NCBI GenBank assembly: GCA_933228895.1
Contig: OW121857.1
Location: 80,099,672-80,163,671 of the forward strand
DNA: 64,000 bases
Direction: 5' to 3'
Source: Platycnemis pennipes
Lineage: Eukaryota > Arthropoda > Insecta > Odonata > Platycnemididae
The position numbers were made by a program, and so were the translations under genes. Under the pieces are notes generated by a model. It saw only the letters and a list, made by a program, of their open reading frames with translations, was not told where the DNA came from and ran no database searches. This document shows, piece after piece, positions 1 to 12,481 of this stretch (positions are counted from its first letter, which is position 1; every line of letters begins with the position of its first letter).

Positions 1-238
1 TGTCGATATATAAAATAATATATTCGGGCAATATTCCGCGTCAAAATTGTATAGATGTTGACGTTGCACCTCCAATGCCGGAGGCCTCCTCAAAGCCAAG
101 CTCACTGAAATATGATATCATTACCGCCCGTAAACCTAAATTGCAAGTAAGGAACATGCCAAACCAGGATAGCAAATATAAAAGTTTATTCAGACTGGGC
201 CATCTGGAACGCTGTGCCATCGCGGAACACGCTGCCGT

Positions 239-661
239 CAGTGGCGTAGCGAGGGGTGGGTCCGGGGGGTCCGGACACCCCCCCCCCCCCGAAATATTAA
301 GACATATAAAAAATTAATTAAGCATGGAGCAGGGGAAAGTCTACAAATAATAAATTATCATACCGTTGTTAAAAAAGGTTTGTCCATTTGTTTAAATAAT
401 AAATTATCAAACGATACGTTATGGCTCGGCCGTTCGGGTAGTGTAATGGCGGTGTTTGTATAGCTGGCCGAGTTTCGACTGTGGACTGTCTACTGCCTAG
501 TTCGCACTCCAGCCACATTGAAAAATGAAGTTTTTTCGATTATGAAAAGTTTTAAAATTAGTTAAAAACCCTCTACTTGCAATTAGTACCCTGTTTTTCA
601 AAAATTTTCCCATGAACCCCCCCCCCCCCCCCCCCGAACGAAATACGTGGCTACGCCACTG
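239..661. mobile_element. Non-autonomous hAT-type MITE
   Basis: Ends are inverted copies of CAGTGGCGTAGC, and the element is flanked by a perfect 8-bp direct repeat GCTGCCGT (231-238 and 662-669), the target duplication length of hAT transposons. The 423-bp interior has two long poly-C tracts just inside the ends and no credible coding sequence. Relatives with similar termini occur at about 11509 and 17221, so this is a family in the genome. Confidence 0.85.
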
Positions 662-679
662 GCTGCCGTTGAGGGACGC

Positions 680-795
680 ATAATTGGCACAGAGAATAAT
701 ACCTTCCTAGCACTTGGCTGAAAATCAGGGGGTCCGGGTTCGAGTCCCGGTCAAGGCGAATGATTTTTCTCTGTGGAACTTCTTGCTATAATACC
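680..795 (+). mobile_element. tRNA-derived SINE fragment
   Basis: A tRNA-like T arm (GGTCCGGGTTCGAGTCCCGG at about 731-750) with a B-box, followed by the tail AATGATTTTTCTCTGTGG. The same head-tail combination forms both arms of the palindrome at 25228-25736, so it is a dispersed SINE rather than a tRNA gene. The D-arm is degraded. Confidence 0.7.
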
Positions 796-1019
796 ATCCT
801 AGCCAAAGTAGGGTTTTTAAAAACAAAGCTCATCATGAGCATTGAAAACCCGAACAATTATTACCGGGACCGGTGAGAGGACAGAAACTCTGTGAGGTAT
901 GGAACTCCATAATCTCTCGAAGAATCCCATCTACCCCCTCCCCTCCTTCTCCCTATATCCCGTCCCCGCCCTCTTGGCATATGTGAAGAGTTACATACTA
1001 ACCCGAACGAGTAGTACTA

Positions 1020-1345
1020 AGGGGTAGGGTTGGTGTAGCGGTTACAGTATTGGCCCCTCACTACGAGGGCCTGGGTCGAATCCTGGCGGAGGAAGACATT
1101 TTTCATTGGTAAACCGGCCCCTACTTGAGCGCTATGTGCAGAACATTCGCGTACAATGCACCGTCCGTCGGATGGGACGTTGCGCCGTGGTCGCCTTGGC
1201 GCCTTTTAGGTGCTCTTAACGGATATATCCGTTTAGAATATATGCTCTTAACGAATATATCCGTTAAGAGCTAATATGCTAATGCCCGTTTTTTTCTCCA
1301 CCCTTCATCCTTTCCCTTCCAGTGTCATCCTTGAATCTTTCCTCC
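1020..1345 (+). mobile_element. tRNA-derived SINE
   Basis: A tRNA-like head (A-box region about 1030, B-box-like GGGTCGAATCC about 1072) is followed by a body with CCGTCCGTCGGATGGGACGT and CTTGGCGCCTTT, then a tail resembling TCTCCACCCTTC. The body matches the better preserved copy at 13747-14095. An internal stretch repeats CTCTTAACGGATATATCCGT twice (about 1213-1270). Confidence 0.75.
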
Positions 1346-1714
1346 CTGCTTATTACAACTACATCCACGTAATTCCCTGTGAGCTACCGCGAGGGTGTGT
1401 GTCAGGGGGTAAGAATCACCATATAGTGCGGATATAGACTTGAAAACACAGATGAGGTGCACACTTAGCTCTGAGACGTCACTATATTTACAATTTTGAT
1501 GGGGAGTATGGTCAGAAAGAATTATTTTATTTATTTTAGCACATTATCAGTAGGACATCAGAGTTCCGCTGAGAATTGCACATATCAAGTGTTGAATGGA
1601 ACTGACCTCTATCCTGAAATCCCACCAGTAAAGTCAACCTTTGCTCTCCAAACAACGCTCAAGTATTTATGGTTTCATGGTATGGTTTAATTTAATTTAA
1701 CTTTAAATACAGGC

Positions 1715-1790
1715 TACTGTACTGGTCTGCTACTACCAGGATTTGAATCCTGGCAGTAGCAAATCCATTGTGGTGGGAAACCATTACAAT
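1715..1790 (+). repeat. Short SINE remnant
   Basis: A small hairpin-forming sequence resembles the T arm plus downstream GGCAGTAGC of the tRNA-derived SINE family. It is too short and decayed for certainty. Confidence 0.35.
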
Positions 1791-2155
1791 AATCAACACA
1801 CCTGAAATAGAAAATTCCAGCAGAGGCCCTACTGGGATGTAAGAACATGTATTATGATTACTAAGAACTTCAATGACAGAAGCCCCAAACTCTGATGAAG
1901 AGAGATAGAGAACACACAATCAGTACATGGGAAATCATTATATAACAACTGGGGAAAGTAAGAGCGATCTTCTGTGTTTAGATGGAAGTGAGCATATGTC
2001 CTATGTCTTACAATTGTGTTATTTATCCTTTGTTTAAAAAAATCAGCTGTAAAGGTCTCGTTGGCTGTTTTTGGATTTCATGTTAAATAAAAAAAATATA
2101 TTTCACTAAATTTCTCCTAACAAAACTCTAAAAAGATCAATTCGTTTCATTGCAG

Positions 2156-2296
2156 GAAGAGTTCTGCTGTTTTACATGGTATTTTATTCCTGCTTGGCTG
2201 GGGTATTTGCCGCAATGATGAAAGGTCTTTTGTACACAATAGATGATAACCAACCAAAATATTTATTGAAAGAATCATTGATTGGAACAAATCCAG
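2156..2296 (+). CDS. Na,K-ATPase beta gene 1: transmembrane exon
   Basis: The acceptor ends at 2155 (TTGCAG) and the donor GTAAGA begins at 2297. The exon starts with two bases of a split codon, so the missing upstream exon ends in phase 1. It encodes the single membrane span followed by a juxtamembrane stalk ending GTNP, matching the family. Confidence 0.93.
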
Positions 2297-5200
2297 GTAA
2301 GAATGGGTTCAATAAAATCTTTAATTGCATTAGTTGAACTTTATACTGTTTGGTTGAAATTACTTGATGCATACTTGTTTCTAATAAAAAGTATGTATTT
2401 ATCACCAAATTCATCCTAAATGAATTATTAGAATGCTTAGCTACATGGATGTATGTCTTAATATATGTCCTAGCACAGCTTATTGTGTAACTGAGATTAA
2501 TGATATCTAGTATTCTACGCTCTGACTGAGGTCAAGTCCTTTCTCGTCTGAATTCTGAGCAAATTATTAAGCCCAAAGGTTTACAAAATTAAGGTCAACA
2601 GCAAAATACATTTTTGCAGCTTTCATTTATGTGCGAGTGATATTTGGTAATCCTGGTGGGAGATTGTACGTGATAGGTAAATCACGTGTTGTAATGAATA
2701 AAGTAAACAGAACAATATCTGTCTTAAATGGCTTATGAGTAGAGGGATGCTTCATTTATATTAAGTGATAGAAGCCTAAAAATTAAAATGGAATCAAGAA
2801 TTAAGATGAAACCTCATAGTATGAGGAAAGTGAACATAGTAGGCAGAGCAGAAAGGGCTACAGATAAAATATTGCGTCAGTCTCGGCAGAGGAAGTCAGC
2901 CTGTAAATGAGTTGAATTATCTTCATGGAGAGAGTAACAGCTATAGTGAAGACAGGTAACATAAGTGGTAGAATACATTTCTGCAGAAGGTTGAGGGAGA
3001 TAAAACTTCTGAAAAGAAAAGTGCGATAACAATGAGTAGAGTGGATAAAGATACAACCTTTCAATGCAAGAAAACACCACCTCTAGGTGTAATAAAAGGG
3101 ATTGGGTTGAAATGCAAGAGGTTGGATGGAAGCTTCAAGTCATCTTCATAACTAATAATGTGTACTCAATGACACATCACATAACTCCTTTGTAGGCAGA
3201 ATATATAGGTATATTTTTAAATAGCTCTGAGGAGCATTAACTTTCACTAAGCTGAGACAAGCAGTTACTTTAGTCAACAGAAGATATCTAGTTCTAAGTT
3301 TGTGTTATATCTGATGAAATAATCCCTAGTGATTGTATTTTTGGCCCTTGCTCAATTTCAGGTCTAGGATACCGTCCATTGTCAACTAAGTATCGACCTG
3401 ATAGCTCTCTCATTCGTTTCACGGCACGGAGTAGAAATAATACTTTAAGTTGGATTAATGATATTAATGAATTTCTGGATGGTAAGTACTCACTTCTACT
3501 ATGGCGGTGGGATTTTTCACACTTTTTCAATAAGGTTTTCTTTTGCATTGATAATTACAATTTCACATCACATTGATGCACACTGGTCTCAATGGAGTAG
3601 TTAGGCTTTAAAATAGCTTTTCAAAAATAGGCTACGTCAACTCAATGACAATCTTAAATGTACACAACATTTCTTCTAGTATACAAACACCCTGAGAAAT
3701 TACCTGGAAATGGAAAAAATATACAAACTTGCTCTTATGATGACCCACCACAGCCTGGAAGTGTTTGCTCTGTTGAAATGACAGGATGGGAACCATGCAC
3801 TAATGAAATGGGATATGGATACAATGACTCATCACCATGTATTTTCATAAAATTGAATAAGGTTTGTATTCATTGCGTATGTTTTGCAATAAAATTAAAT
3901 TTACATGAGATTTCATGGAAGTATTCAGTGTAAAAATATGTACTTTCTAAATCTGTCAGGAATATTTTTGTTAAAAAATGGACTGAAAATTCCATTCCAT
4001 AGAACCTTCACCACTCATTTAGCCAGCTTTTACAAAGAAAATTGATGAAAAGGAAGTATACATTTAACCTGGGTATCAAGAGAGTTTGAGCATTAGAGCG
4101 AAATTGCATTCTGCAAGTGAGAGAAAACCTTCAAGAGAAAAACATCAGCATTTCTCCAAGACTAGGCAACAGAAAGAATACATAGCTGAATGACAATATT
4201 CTCTACGTTTGTACTATGTCAAGTTAACATATCACAGGTATCACTTAAAGTAGTAGCTCTGCTTTTCTAATATAAGCTTCTTTTTCAATGCACTGGTCAG
4301 CTGGTTTTGGGATGAGGCAATTGAACAGGTTTTACTTTAGTGACCATCATAGTTTATTCACTATATTTTCTCATGTTTCCTCACTGTGAAATGTAGGTTT
4401 TTCCTAGGACCATCTTTAACACTTTCACTGCAGAGGACACACCGGTGCATCCACCTAAATCTAGCCCCAGCAAGGGATGCACCCGTGCGTCCTGTCTCTT
4501 CTCTTTTTCAAATTCACCATGGTTTTTCCGTTTCCAGCTATTGCCCTCAAATTTACTTTCTGCTCCTCCATTGCAATCTGAACTTTGCCAAAAGGCCAGC
4601 CGTTTCTAGGTTTTCTAGGTAAAACAGTCTATGCATCAAAGGAATCAGTAGTACCTATTCATGAAAGAAAATTACTGCCGCTCATGGCAAACGTATTTCA
4701 TACTTGTGGCCCGCAGTTTGTGTGAAAATAGTTATGAGTTTATTTTGAGCTGTTCTTTATGTTTTTGCTCTCCTGTTTGTTATGAATTCTTGGGGGAAGG
4801 ACTAGATTTTTACCAGCCAAGTAGGTTATGCACAGAGATTAGGTGCATGGGTCAAATTAGAGCTGTGAACGCGAATGATACTTGAGCTTGGGGTGAAACT
4901 ATTCTTGTCGCTGAAAATATTTACTTTGTGGTGGAAAAATTTCCTTATCAAATAGTACTGTTTCTCAAGAGATGTTAAAGTGAAATAAAATATATAGAAG
5001 TACAGCAAAGAGAGTCATAATTATGACTCTTTTTGCTGTTAACTTAAGTTTCCATATTCTTGCAGGGTATCCAGTTAGTGTGTAAGCTTTAGTAATGGCA
5101 TATCATCCCAAGAGCCTGGGTTTGTATCCCAGCAGTGTTGGATATTTTTATGGATATACACATACACCTTATTAAAGAGCAGTGCAAGTGCAGTAGGTAC

Positions 5201-8200
5201 TCCATTAGAGTGCAGTACTCCATCAATAAGATGGGACATATGGCTGGTGACAGGAATGTATTTATGACCTCTGGGGCCCCTGGTGGAATCTAGGATAAGG
5301 CCCCAATGTTATAGTCTTGCAACCTGGCAGCTTGACATAGACTTTTCCTTGCTTATAAAGACAATACATGAGTACAAATATCTATCACTGTTAATACTCT
5401 GCTAGCAGGTGCCAGATTACTTACTACTATATTCATATTAGACATGCCTCCTCGTGACTCTCGGGAGGCCCCCAGCAGCCACCAGGTATGCCATATGGTA
5501 AATACGGCCCTGGCTGGTGGAGTACTTTATTATGCACACCTTGGTGCCTTATGTTAAGAGCAGGCTTAAGCAATACTGGGTTTTTCTCCACCCTTCTTAC
5601 ATTTCCTAAAAAATTCCTAAGTATAGACATTTACCCACCTATTCTAAATGACGCAAGTAGTGAATCAGCTGTTATTGCCTTCTTGATATAACTTCTACTA
5701 CTGCTTTGGTGTAGAGCCCCTTTACCTCTTAACTTGCTATGAATTATTGCAGGAAATTTTTATTCCCACAGTTATCCTTTAACTATTGAAACAAGAGCCT
5801 TTTATCATAGACTTTTTTATCAGGAAAATTCCAATTAAGACAGCTTATCATGGATTTAGGTAGTGGTGCTAGATCACTGTTACCAGCCTCCATGATAGAT
5901 AGGACTATGAGAATAGCAATATAATTACACCAGATCCACCTAGGTATTGATACAGCATTTTCTTGTAACTTTAACACCCAGGAGACAAAAGTCCTAAGCT
6001 ACATTCTTGGGTCTAATATGTTGTTAATTGAGAAACTTGGGTTGATCTAGCTAGAAATGGTCTGATCTTATATTGCGAAATTCATATAGGTAATAAAACT
6101 AAATAAATCTTTCAGCAAGGTAAATTTTCTATCATAAGTATTTCTCCTACAACTTGTCCAAACCTACATACATTAACCTATTAAATAATATTAATTCTTC
6201 ATTTCTTTCAGATTTTTGGATGGGTTCCTGAATACTATGAACTTTCAAATCTTCCTGAAAAAATGCCAGCTAGCTTAAAGGAAGTTATTAACACATCCGT
6301 CACTAATGACCCTAAATCAGTAAGTTACATTAAATCGTCTTAAAGCTGTAAATTGATATGTTCATCATTGCTCATGATTAACACATTATATACCCTTTTT
6401 ACATGCAATAGAGCATCTGTGTTAAGTATTTCTTTAGTCTTTATCCAATATTGACAGCTGTCTTTGAGGCAAGCAATGTTTATTTTAGGAATGTCATTTG
6501 ACCCTCATGAATTCAATTATAATGCACACCATAAATTATGATGATAGCAATTCACCATATGCCAGATCAGTGCTGGAAAGTATTGAAACCTACAGAATTT
6601 CTGTAACCAAATACATATGAAGGATTGGACTCTTGAAACAAAATCTTATCCTACATCCTCTATCACTCTGTTGTTATTTAATAGCTTGATGACAGTGCCT
6701 GAAATCACTTTCTGGCTATTGTTAGACACAAATATTTATTATCCTATGAAAAAAATGCTTGGTATATCCAGAAGCATTGCAGAACTGTTTTACAAATTTC
6801 AGTGAATAATACTAAAATATTTCAACACAGATAAATACTGTTTGGGTGTCATGTGATGGTGAAGGACCAGCAGATAAGGATAACATAGGGCCTATATCTT
6901 ACATTCCAAGGCAAGGCTTTCCAGGTTACTACTATCCATATAGAAATACACCAGGATACTTGAGTCCACTCATCGCTGTGCATTTCCAAAAACCTAAACG
7001 TGAGTGACTAATTATATTATATCTTGGATTTTAGGATAATTAACTCAGTGGAATTGAAATACATCTGCCATTAACAACCTTTGTGATTAATCCACTATTT
7101 TATTGATAGTCCTCACTAATCTCCATGCATGCATCCTATTCACGAGAGAAATTTATTATTCTGACCAATGGTGAATTCTTATTTGTGATATTCAAAATAG
7201 AGATAGGTCAGGGATTATGGTGAAGGGGAAGAGATTAATGAAAAGAGTTGAAGTGCCATAGATTTTGGGGGTGAAGACATTATGCTCAAAATATAGCTAT
7301 AATTGGGTTACAGATTTGGGAGGGAGTCTAGTAAAGTGGTAAATAGTCATTCCACAGTTTCCATCAACAATATTGTTGCCATATGGCATGCAGAAAATTA
7401 CTGTTTCAAGGAAGCAGACCTATTTTGTTTACCCTTAAAATGTAGTGCATGGTCTAAAAGACCGGGTTGATTGGTATAACTGCAATATTCAAATTTGGTC
7501 GTCATTGTTTGTCTCTTCTTTTCAATACCTTATTTTTAAACATTTGTTTACCATCTGAGAAACTATTATGACTGCTTGCACAAGAAATACGGTGTAGTTA
7601 ATTATTTTCATTACTGCCGGTCATTACTTTGGAGCTGTGACCAGGAGATTTTGCTACTGTTTCATTTCTCTTGGCACGATTCTTAGTGGTAATCTTTGCA
7701 AAGGGATTATTGCTATTACAATACCTACTTTATATTGCTGCACAGTGGTGTGGATGAAAACCAATACAAATTTTACAATTGATGTTATTTTAAATATATA
7801 TTTTATTTCATATTAGTTGCACGTAACTCCTCCCTAAATTTTTGGTAGCTTTGTAGCTCCTATTTATTTTGTAAATAGAAATAAAATAAAAATATGTTAA
7901 ATTATTGTTTATTTGCACAAAATAATGCAGGTAGAGAGATTAATACATATGACTAATTTAAATTCCTCAATAATTTGGATTTGGATTTTGTTGGATAAAA
8001 AACAATGCACATTGCCAACTTAAGTAGACATGGTCTTTTAGACCGTGCACAACCTCTCCCATCCCAATATACTGCGCAACCTCTTAAGTGTTAAAACCAT
8101 TTGAATTTCCACTGTATTCCTAATTTTTTTAGCAATAAGTCAATGTATACTTAATAAGAGTTCCTTTAAGGCATGAGCATCCATCTAATTATAATATTCC

Positions 8201-10227
8201 CCACACAGCACATGTTATGTAATTATTCGTGTAGGTTGGGTCGAAATCTACACTAATGTGTATCCCCATATTTACCTAAACAATACTCGTGGTTGTTTGG
8301 GGTAAATTGAGTTGAACAGGTTCAACTCAAATTATCCCAACATTACACTAATTTCAAAATTAACTTTTAACGAAGATTTTCTGATCAAACTCTTGAGTTA
8401 CCATTGTCCATGTTGATAACTTACCTCCTAGCCAACACACTAATTTTAATATCTTAATAGGAAGTCGATGAACAAGTTATGCATTCGTATTGTGAAGTAA
8501 GATTTCACGCTTTCCCGGCGAATTGCATTGATGAACTCTTCTCGGGCTCTACACCGGGTGAGTGAATGTAATGTTGCCGACGTTTCGGGTAGCGACTCGT
8601 TACCCATCCTCAAGGACAGCCGGAGAAATCAGCGATAGTTGAACATAGCCTCAGTCTAGACCATCGCATTAAATGGGACGATACGAGGGTTATCTGGCGC
8701 TCGGACAAATTTTGGGATCGCTTGACAAAGGAAGCGATAGAAATAAAAATGGAGAGGAGGAACGTAAATCGGGATTCGGGCTATACCATCAGCAGCTCAT
8801 GGAATAGAATCCTAAAGAGAATACAGGTTGACAGAGCGAGGCCAACGGTCAACGGCCAAAGTTCAACGGTCAACGGTCCTCCAGCTCAACAATCGGGGCT
8901 CGACCAATCCCCCACCGCCAGCGTCCGTATGAAACCAACGGACGGTTTAGTTACGTGACATTTGCCTTGAGGATGGGTAACGAGTCGCTACCCGAAACGT
9001 CGGCAACATTACATTCACTCACCCGGTGTAGAGCCCGAGAAGAGTTCATCATTCGTATTGTATTTTTCGGTTGATACATATAGTTTTCTATATACTTATG
9101 TATTAAGATTGGCTTCTGTACATGTCTGATTAATAAGATGATTATAGTTCCTTGAATTTCATGTCGACGGAAATATTTTTTCAGAACAGTCTAAATACTT
9201 ATGAAGGGCTTGTCCGATGCTGACGAAACTTGGCAGGCAGGTATTCCCTGATTAATGATTTTTAAATCACCCCCCTTATTGGGTTATAAATCCAATAACT
9301 TAAACATAAAAGTTTTAAATATTTTGTTACAATCATAATGCTTAAAATTACGCATCTTCAACCATGGAAAGCTAGGTCAGGGGTAAAGGTCAAGTGCTCA
9401 GTTCTCAATGTGGATATTAATAGTTCAAATCTATCTCTCGACATTTTTTTTCCATCGAAGTTTTGTTGTGCTACCGTCCCTGGTTAACATGTTTATCCAG
9501 GATGCACTTTACCTATCTTACGTATTAATTGCGTAAATTACATAATTAATGCATAAAATTACTTTTTATGTAATATCGGATTTGACCATAGAAGAGTATT
9601 ATCCGGTTTGGGGCAGACATACAACCGTATATAGACTGAATTTATTCCACTTGTGAACGTGTAAAAACAGTTTTTAGACGAGATAATTCCTGGATATTAA
9701 ACGGCCTATAGACCAATTTACGGCAGTTTGTGCTGTATGGGTCTCTTAAAGCCATTAAACTCTCAAAACCTTGTAATATGCACGGGTATAATTGCAAGAA
9801 TGTGAAAATTATAGGGATTAAGAATGATTTGAGTTTACCAATAAATGGGATAATAGTTTCAACATTGCTTAAAAATCACCAATATGCCAAATGGAAAAAT
9901 AATATTGAAGTGTGTAATGATATTTTTGAAAATATCAAAAATAACTGGAAAATAATTTAATAATAACTAATAAATTATTGTTTTTCTCTCTTATTAATTG
10001 GAAACATGTCATTAATGCACTTAAAGCAAAAACAAATATATTCTCCAATTATGATTGCTCCCATGAAGCAAAATTTATAATTATTTGATTCATTACTTTC
10101 AGCAAATGTGCTGATCAATGTGGAGTGTCGAGCTTGGGCCCAAAATATTGTTTACAAGCATAAAGATCAACTGGGATCATGCCACATGGAACTGATGATT
10201 GATCACAAAAGAGTATTCCATTATTGA
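2156..10227 (+). CDS. Na+/K+-transporting ATPase subunit beta (nervana-like), exons 2-7, 5'-partial
   Basis: The beta subunit is a type II glycoprotein that chaperones and stabilises the alpha subunit of the plasma-membrane sodium pump. Exons read from the sequence: 2156-2296, 3362-3481, 3680-3861, 6212-6319, 6831-6999, 10103-10227, all with GT/AG borders and compatible phases (1,1,0,0,1 between them). The first visible exon carries the transmembrane segment (LLFYMVFYSCLAGVFAAMM). The ectodomain has the family's six disulphide cysteines (QTC, SVC, EPC, SPC, VSC, VEC), the GYGYNDSSPC motif, the QGFPGYYYPY and LSPLIAVHF segments, and VECRAWAQNI near the end. A seventh cysteine (GSC) lies near the C-terminus. 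N-glycosylation sequons include NNT, NDS and NTS. The exon encoding the cytoplasmic N-terminus is absent and must lie left of the window. It converges on a paralogue ending at 12482. Confidence 0.95.
5056..5700 (+). mobile_element. Degenerate tRNA-derived SINE (intron of gene 1)
   Basis: The head at 5056-5140 has a B-box-like CCTGGGTTTGTATCCCAGC. The tail at 5550-5695 (TTTTTCTCCACCCTTC, then ACCCACCTATTCTAAATGAC) matches the end of the SINE at 13747-14095. The middle is expanded and diverged, so this may be two fragments. Confidence 0.55.
7432..8090. mobile_element. piggyBac-type MITE
   Basis: Inverted ends share ACNCTTAA-type termini followed at a distance by GGTCTAAAAGACC, itself a palindrome, at about 7450 and 8031-8044. 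The flanks are TTTA on the left and TTAA on the right (8091-8094), consistent with a decayed TTAA target duplication. No transposase is encoded in the 659 bp. Confidence 0.65.
8494..9049 (+). mobile_element. Penelope-like element remnant with inverted terminal copies
   Basis: A 12-bp direct repeat CATTCGTATTGT (8482-8493, 9050-9061) flanks the element. Inverted arms of about 100 bp (8512-8620 and 8958-9049) both carry the GAGGATGGGTAACGAGTCGC segment. Between them, an open frame at 8722 encodes KEAIEIKMERRNVNRDSGY, the sequence that follows the GIY-YIG endonuclease in PLE proteins (typically EAIEI then NRDxG). The reverse transcriptase is missing. An inverted 5' copy of the terminal repeat is typical of PLEs. 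Confidence 0.8.
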
Positions 10228-10815
10228 AAGTATAGTGTGCTACTTGAGAAAACATAAACTGCCCATAGCAATATGGTTCATTTTTCATTAAAATCTCATA
10301 TCTTAACCATATATGTTTTAACTGAAGTGACTAAAATATATTTATTTTTAACCTTCTCATGGTGCTAATTGAAATGACATCTTACACTGAAATTTTGGAT
10401 TTATTACATTAACTTTGGACCATATGCTGAATAATAACATTGTTTTTTGCTTATGTTAAAGTTTTCTGAATATTTTATTGTTTTTAAGTGTAGTCATTAG
10501 CCAGTACATGCATTTTTTTATGACTGGCTGATTTATCATTTAGCTGATATGACTATTTTTATCACTCTCCGAAATCAAGCCTTTTAATGTTTTGTCATAA
10601 TGTGTTGTATGATATTCTATACATTTGTATGGTAGTCTTCTTAAAAAGAGGACTTTTAAAACAATTCTTTAAGGACAAGGATTCATTATTCTTTCATCTG
10701 CATTGAAAGCTGTAATGGATCCTGAGTACACCAATGCTAACATGCGATGTTCAGTGTCCAAAACTTGTGGTCCAAATGTGTGCCATGGCAATAAAGTTTT
10801 CAATCAAATTTTAAT
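10228..10815 (+). other. 3' UTR of Na,K-ATPase beta gene 1
   Basis: AT-rich non-coding sequence follows the stop codon. A polyadenylation signal AATAAA is at 10790-10795, giving a 3' UTR of roughly 580 bases. The end of the transcript is inferred from the signal only. Confidence 0.55.
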
Positions 10816-11508
10816 CTCTTTTGTGTAAATAATCAACTCACTGCTCAATCCTCACATTCTGTTCATCTGAAAACAATTGTATTCTGGGATTAATTTGATC
10901 AATAACATAAGCTTCTGAGAAAATATAACTGAACACCCTTCACCAAAGATATCTTAAATAAGAGAATGTGATTTATAATTACCCCTGTGAATGCCATTCA
11001 GGAAGTTGTGCTGACATGGTTTAGAGTCAAATTTTCCTACTCTTTTCCAGTTTCTCAATCCAGATTACATTACACACAAGCCACTATACATTTTCAGTAA
11101 GTTTATTCATTTTATTAACCAAGTCTAAGGTTTGTACAGTTGAAAATTAGTGAGTCAGTAGTTAGCTGAATAATGCAACAGAGCTAAATGCATACCCATA
11201 GCAATGAATTCCATTCCTATGGCAAGAAGGCATGGACGCAATGAAAGCAAAAAAAATATGAAATGACTTTTGCAAATATGATGCTCATTAAGTGTATCTG
11301 AAGAAACATTTTTGCAGAATGATGCTCTTCAGAAAGGTGCGTGGCTGAGCAGTGATTCAAGAAGATATAGAAGATATATGATACAATTGCTTCCATTAGT
11401 TGGATATGATCAGAGGACACTTGTAACACTTCTATTTGCATCTTTGGATATTCATTATTAATTCTGTATGCTTACACCCCCTCACCCATCTTAATATTTC
11501 ACCACTTT

Positions 11509-11975
11509 CAGGCATGTAGCCAGGGGGGTTTTCCCTAGGGCTTCAACCACCCCCCCCCCCCCTCCCCCAATTTTTTTCCCAGTAATTTTATTGCTCTTTT
11601 AAGTGGGCATAATAATCTGGCTTACACTGCATATTATTCAAATTTTAAGTGTCTTGAAACGTGATCACTAGTTTGATGCATGTGTGTGGTTAATAATTGT
11701 TCTTTTCAATCCGATATGTATGTATGCATTGAACTTCTGTTCTGGGGCATGTCAAATGAACTGCTTCATAATAAGGTAAGGAGTGAGCTTTACCAGTGAG
11801 AATATATAGGAATGGGCACTGTGAAAGTAAATATGTACAAATCACTGAAAATTAAGGGAAGAAATTTGTAACATATCGGCACTGAACAGGATGATTTGGT
11901 TCAAGTTATGGTACAATAGATTAACCCCTACCTATCTCCCTCCCCCTCTGAAGCAAATTTCTAGCTATGTGCCTG
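11509..11975. mobile_element. Diverged hAT-type MITE
   Basis: The left end CAGGCATGTAGCCAGG resembles the right-end reverse complement CAGGCACATAGCTAG. As at 239-661, a poly-C tract lies just inside the left end. The flanking 8-mers (ACCACTTT and nearby ACCACCCT) are similar but not identical, so the target duplication is uncertain. Confidence 0.45.
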
Positions 11976-12481
11976 GCCACCACCCTTTCTACAGCAGTCA
12001 CAAAAGATTTTGGCAGATAGTTGCTCAGAATGATACGTCATGGAGGGGGTTAGCCTGGTGGAATGTGTGGTAGGGAGGTTATTGGGAAGAGTGACAGAGA
12101 AAGATGCAAAGAAGGGGAGTCTAGAATGCTGGAGTATCAATAGAGTGCACTTTTGGGAAACTCCAAAGTCATAACTACTGTCCAGGTTCAGCCAAAATGT
12201 ACATAATATTCTGAACATTCTTTAGATGTGTTTGATCCTTCTTGTTTCCAAGTCTTTCTGCTCACTGCCCACTTCAAGCTGATTACTTTAGCATTTTCTT
12301 AAATTCAATCTGTATTATCCAATTTATGTAATATGGAAACAAATTTCAAACTGAACTTGTGTAAATGTATATGAAAGCTGAATAAAATCCATTTAACTAC
12401 ACTTAAGGAAAATATAAAAAGTTAGTAGAGGTAAAAAAATTGTCATAATTACCTTAAAGAATGACAACTGGCAAAACGGAC

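Larger units (their letters stand above)
7000..10102. other. Intron of gene 1 with repeats
   Basis: This 3.1-kb intron separates the last two coding exons of gene 1. It holds the piggyBac-type MITE at 7432-8090 and the PLE foldback at 8494-9049. The rest (about 9060-10100) is AT-rich, with nothing recognised. Confidence 0.8.

Noticed and set aside
75..317. First exon of the Na,K-ATPase beta gene 1
   Set aside because: The frame lacks the LGRT-W motif that precedes the membrane span, and its end runs into the MITE at 239-661.
1496..1690. Small coding ORF
   Set aside because: No homology or splice support; composition is that of random AT-rich sequence.
4418..4640. piggyBac-type MITE starting TTAACACTTTCACTGC
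   Set aside because: The left end resembles piggyBac MITE ends, but no matching right end with TTAA was found.
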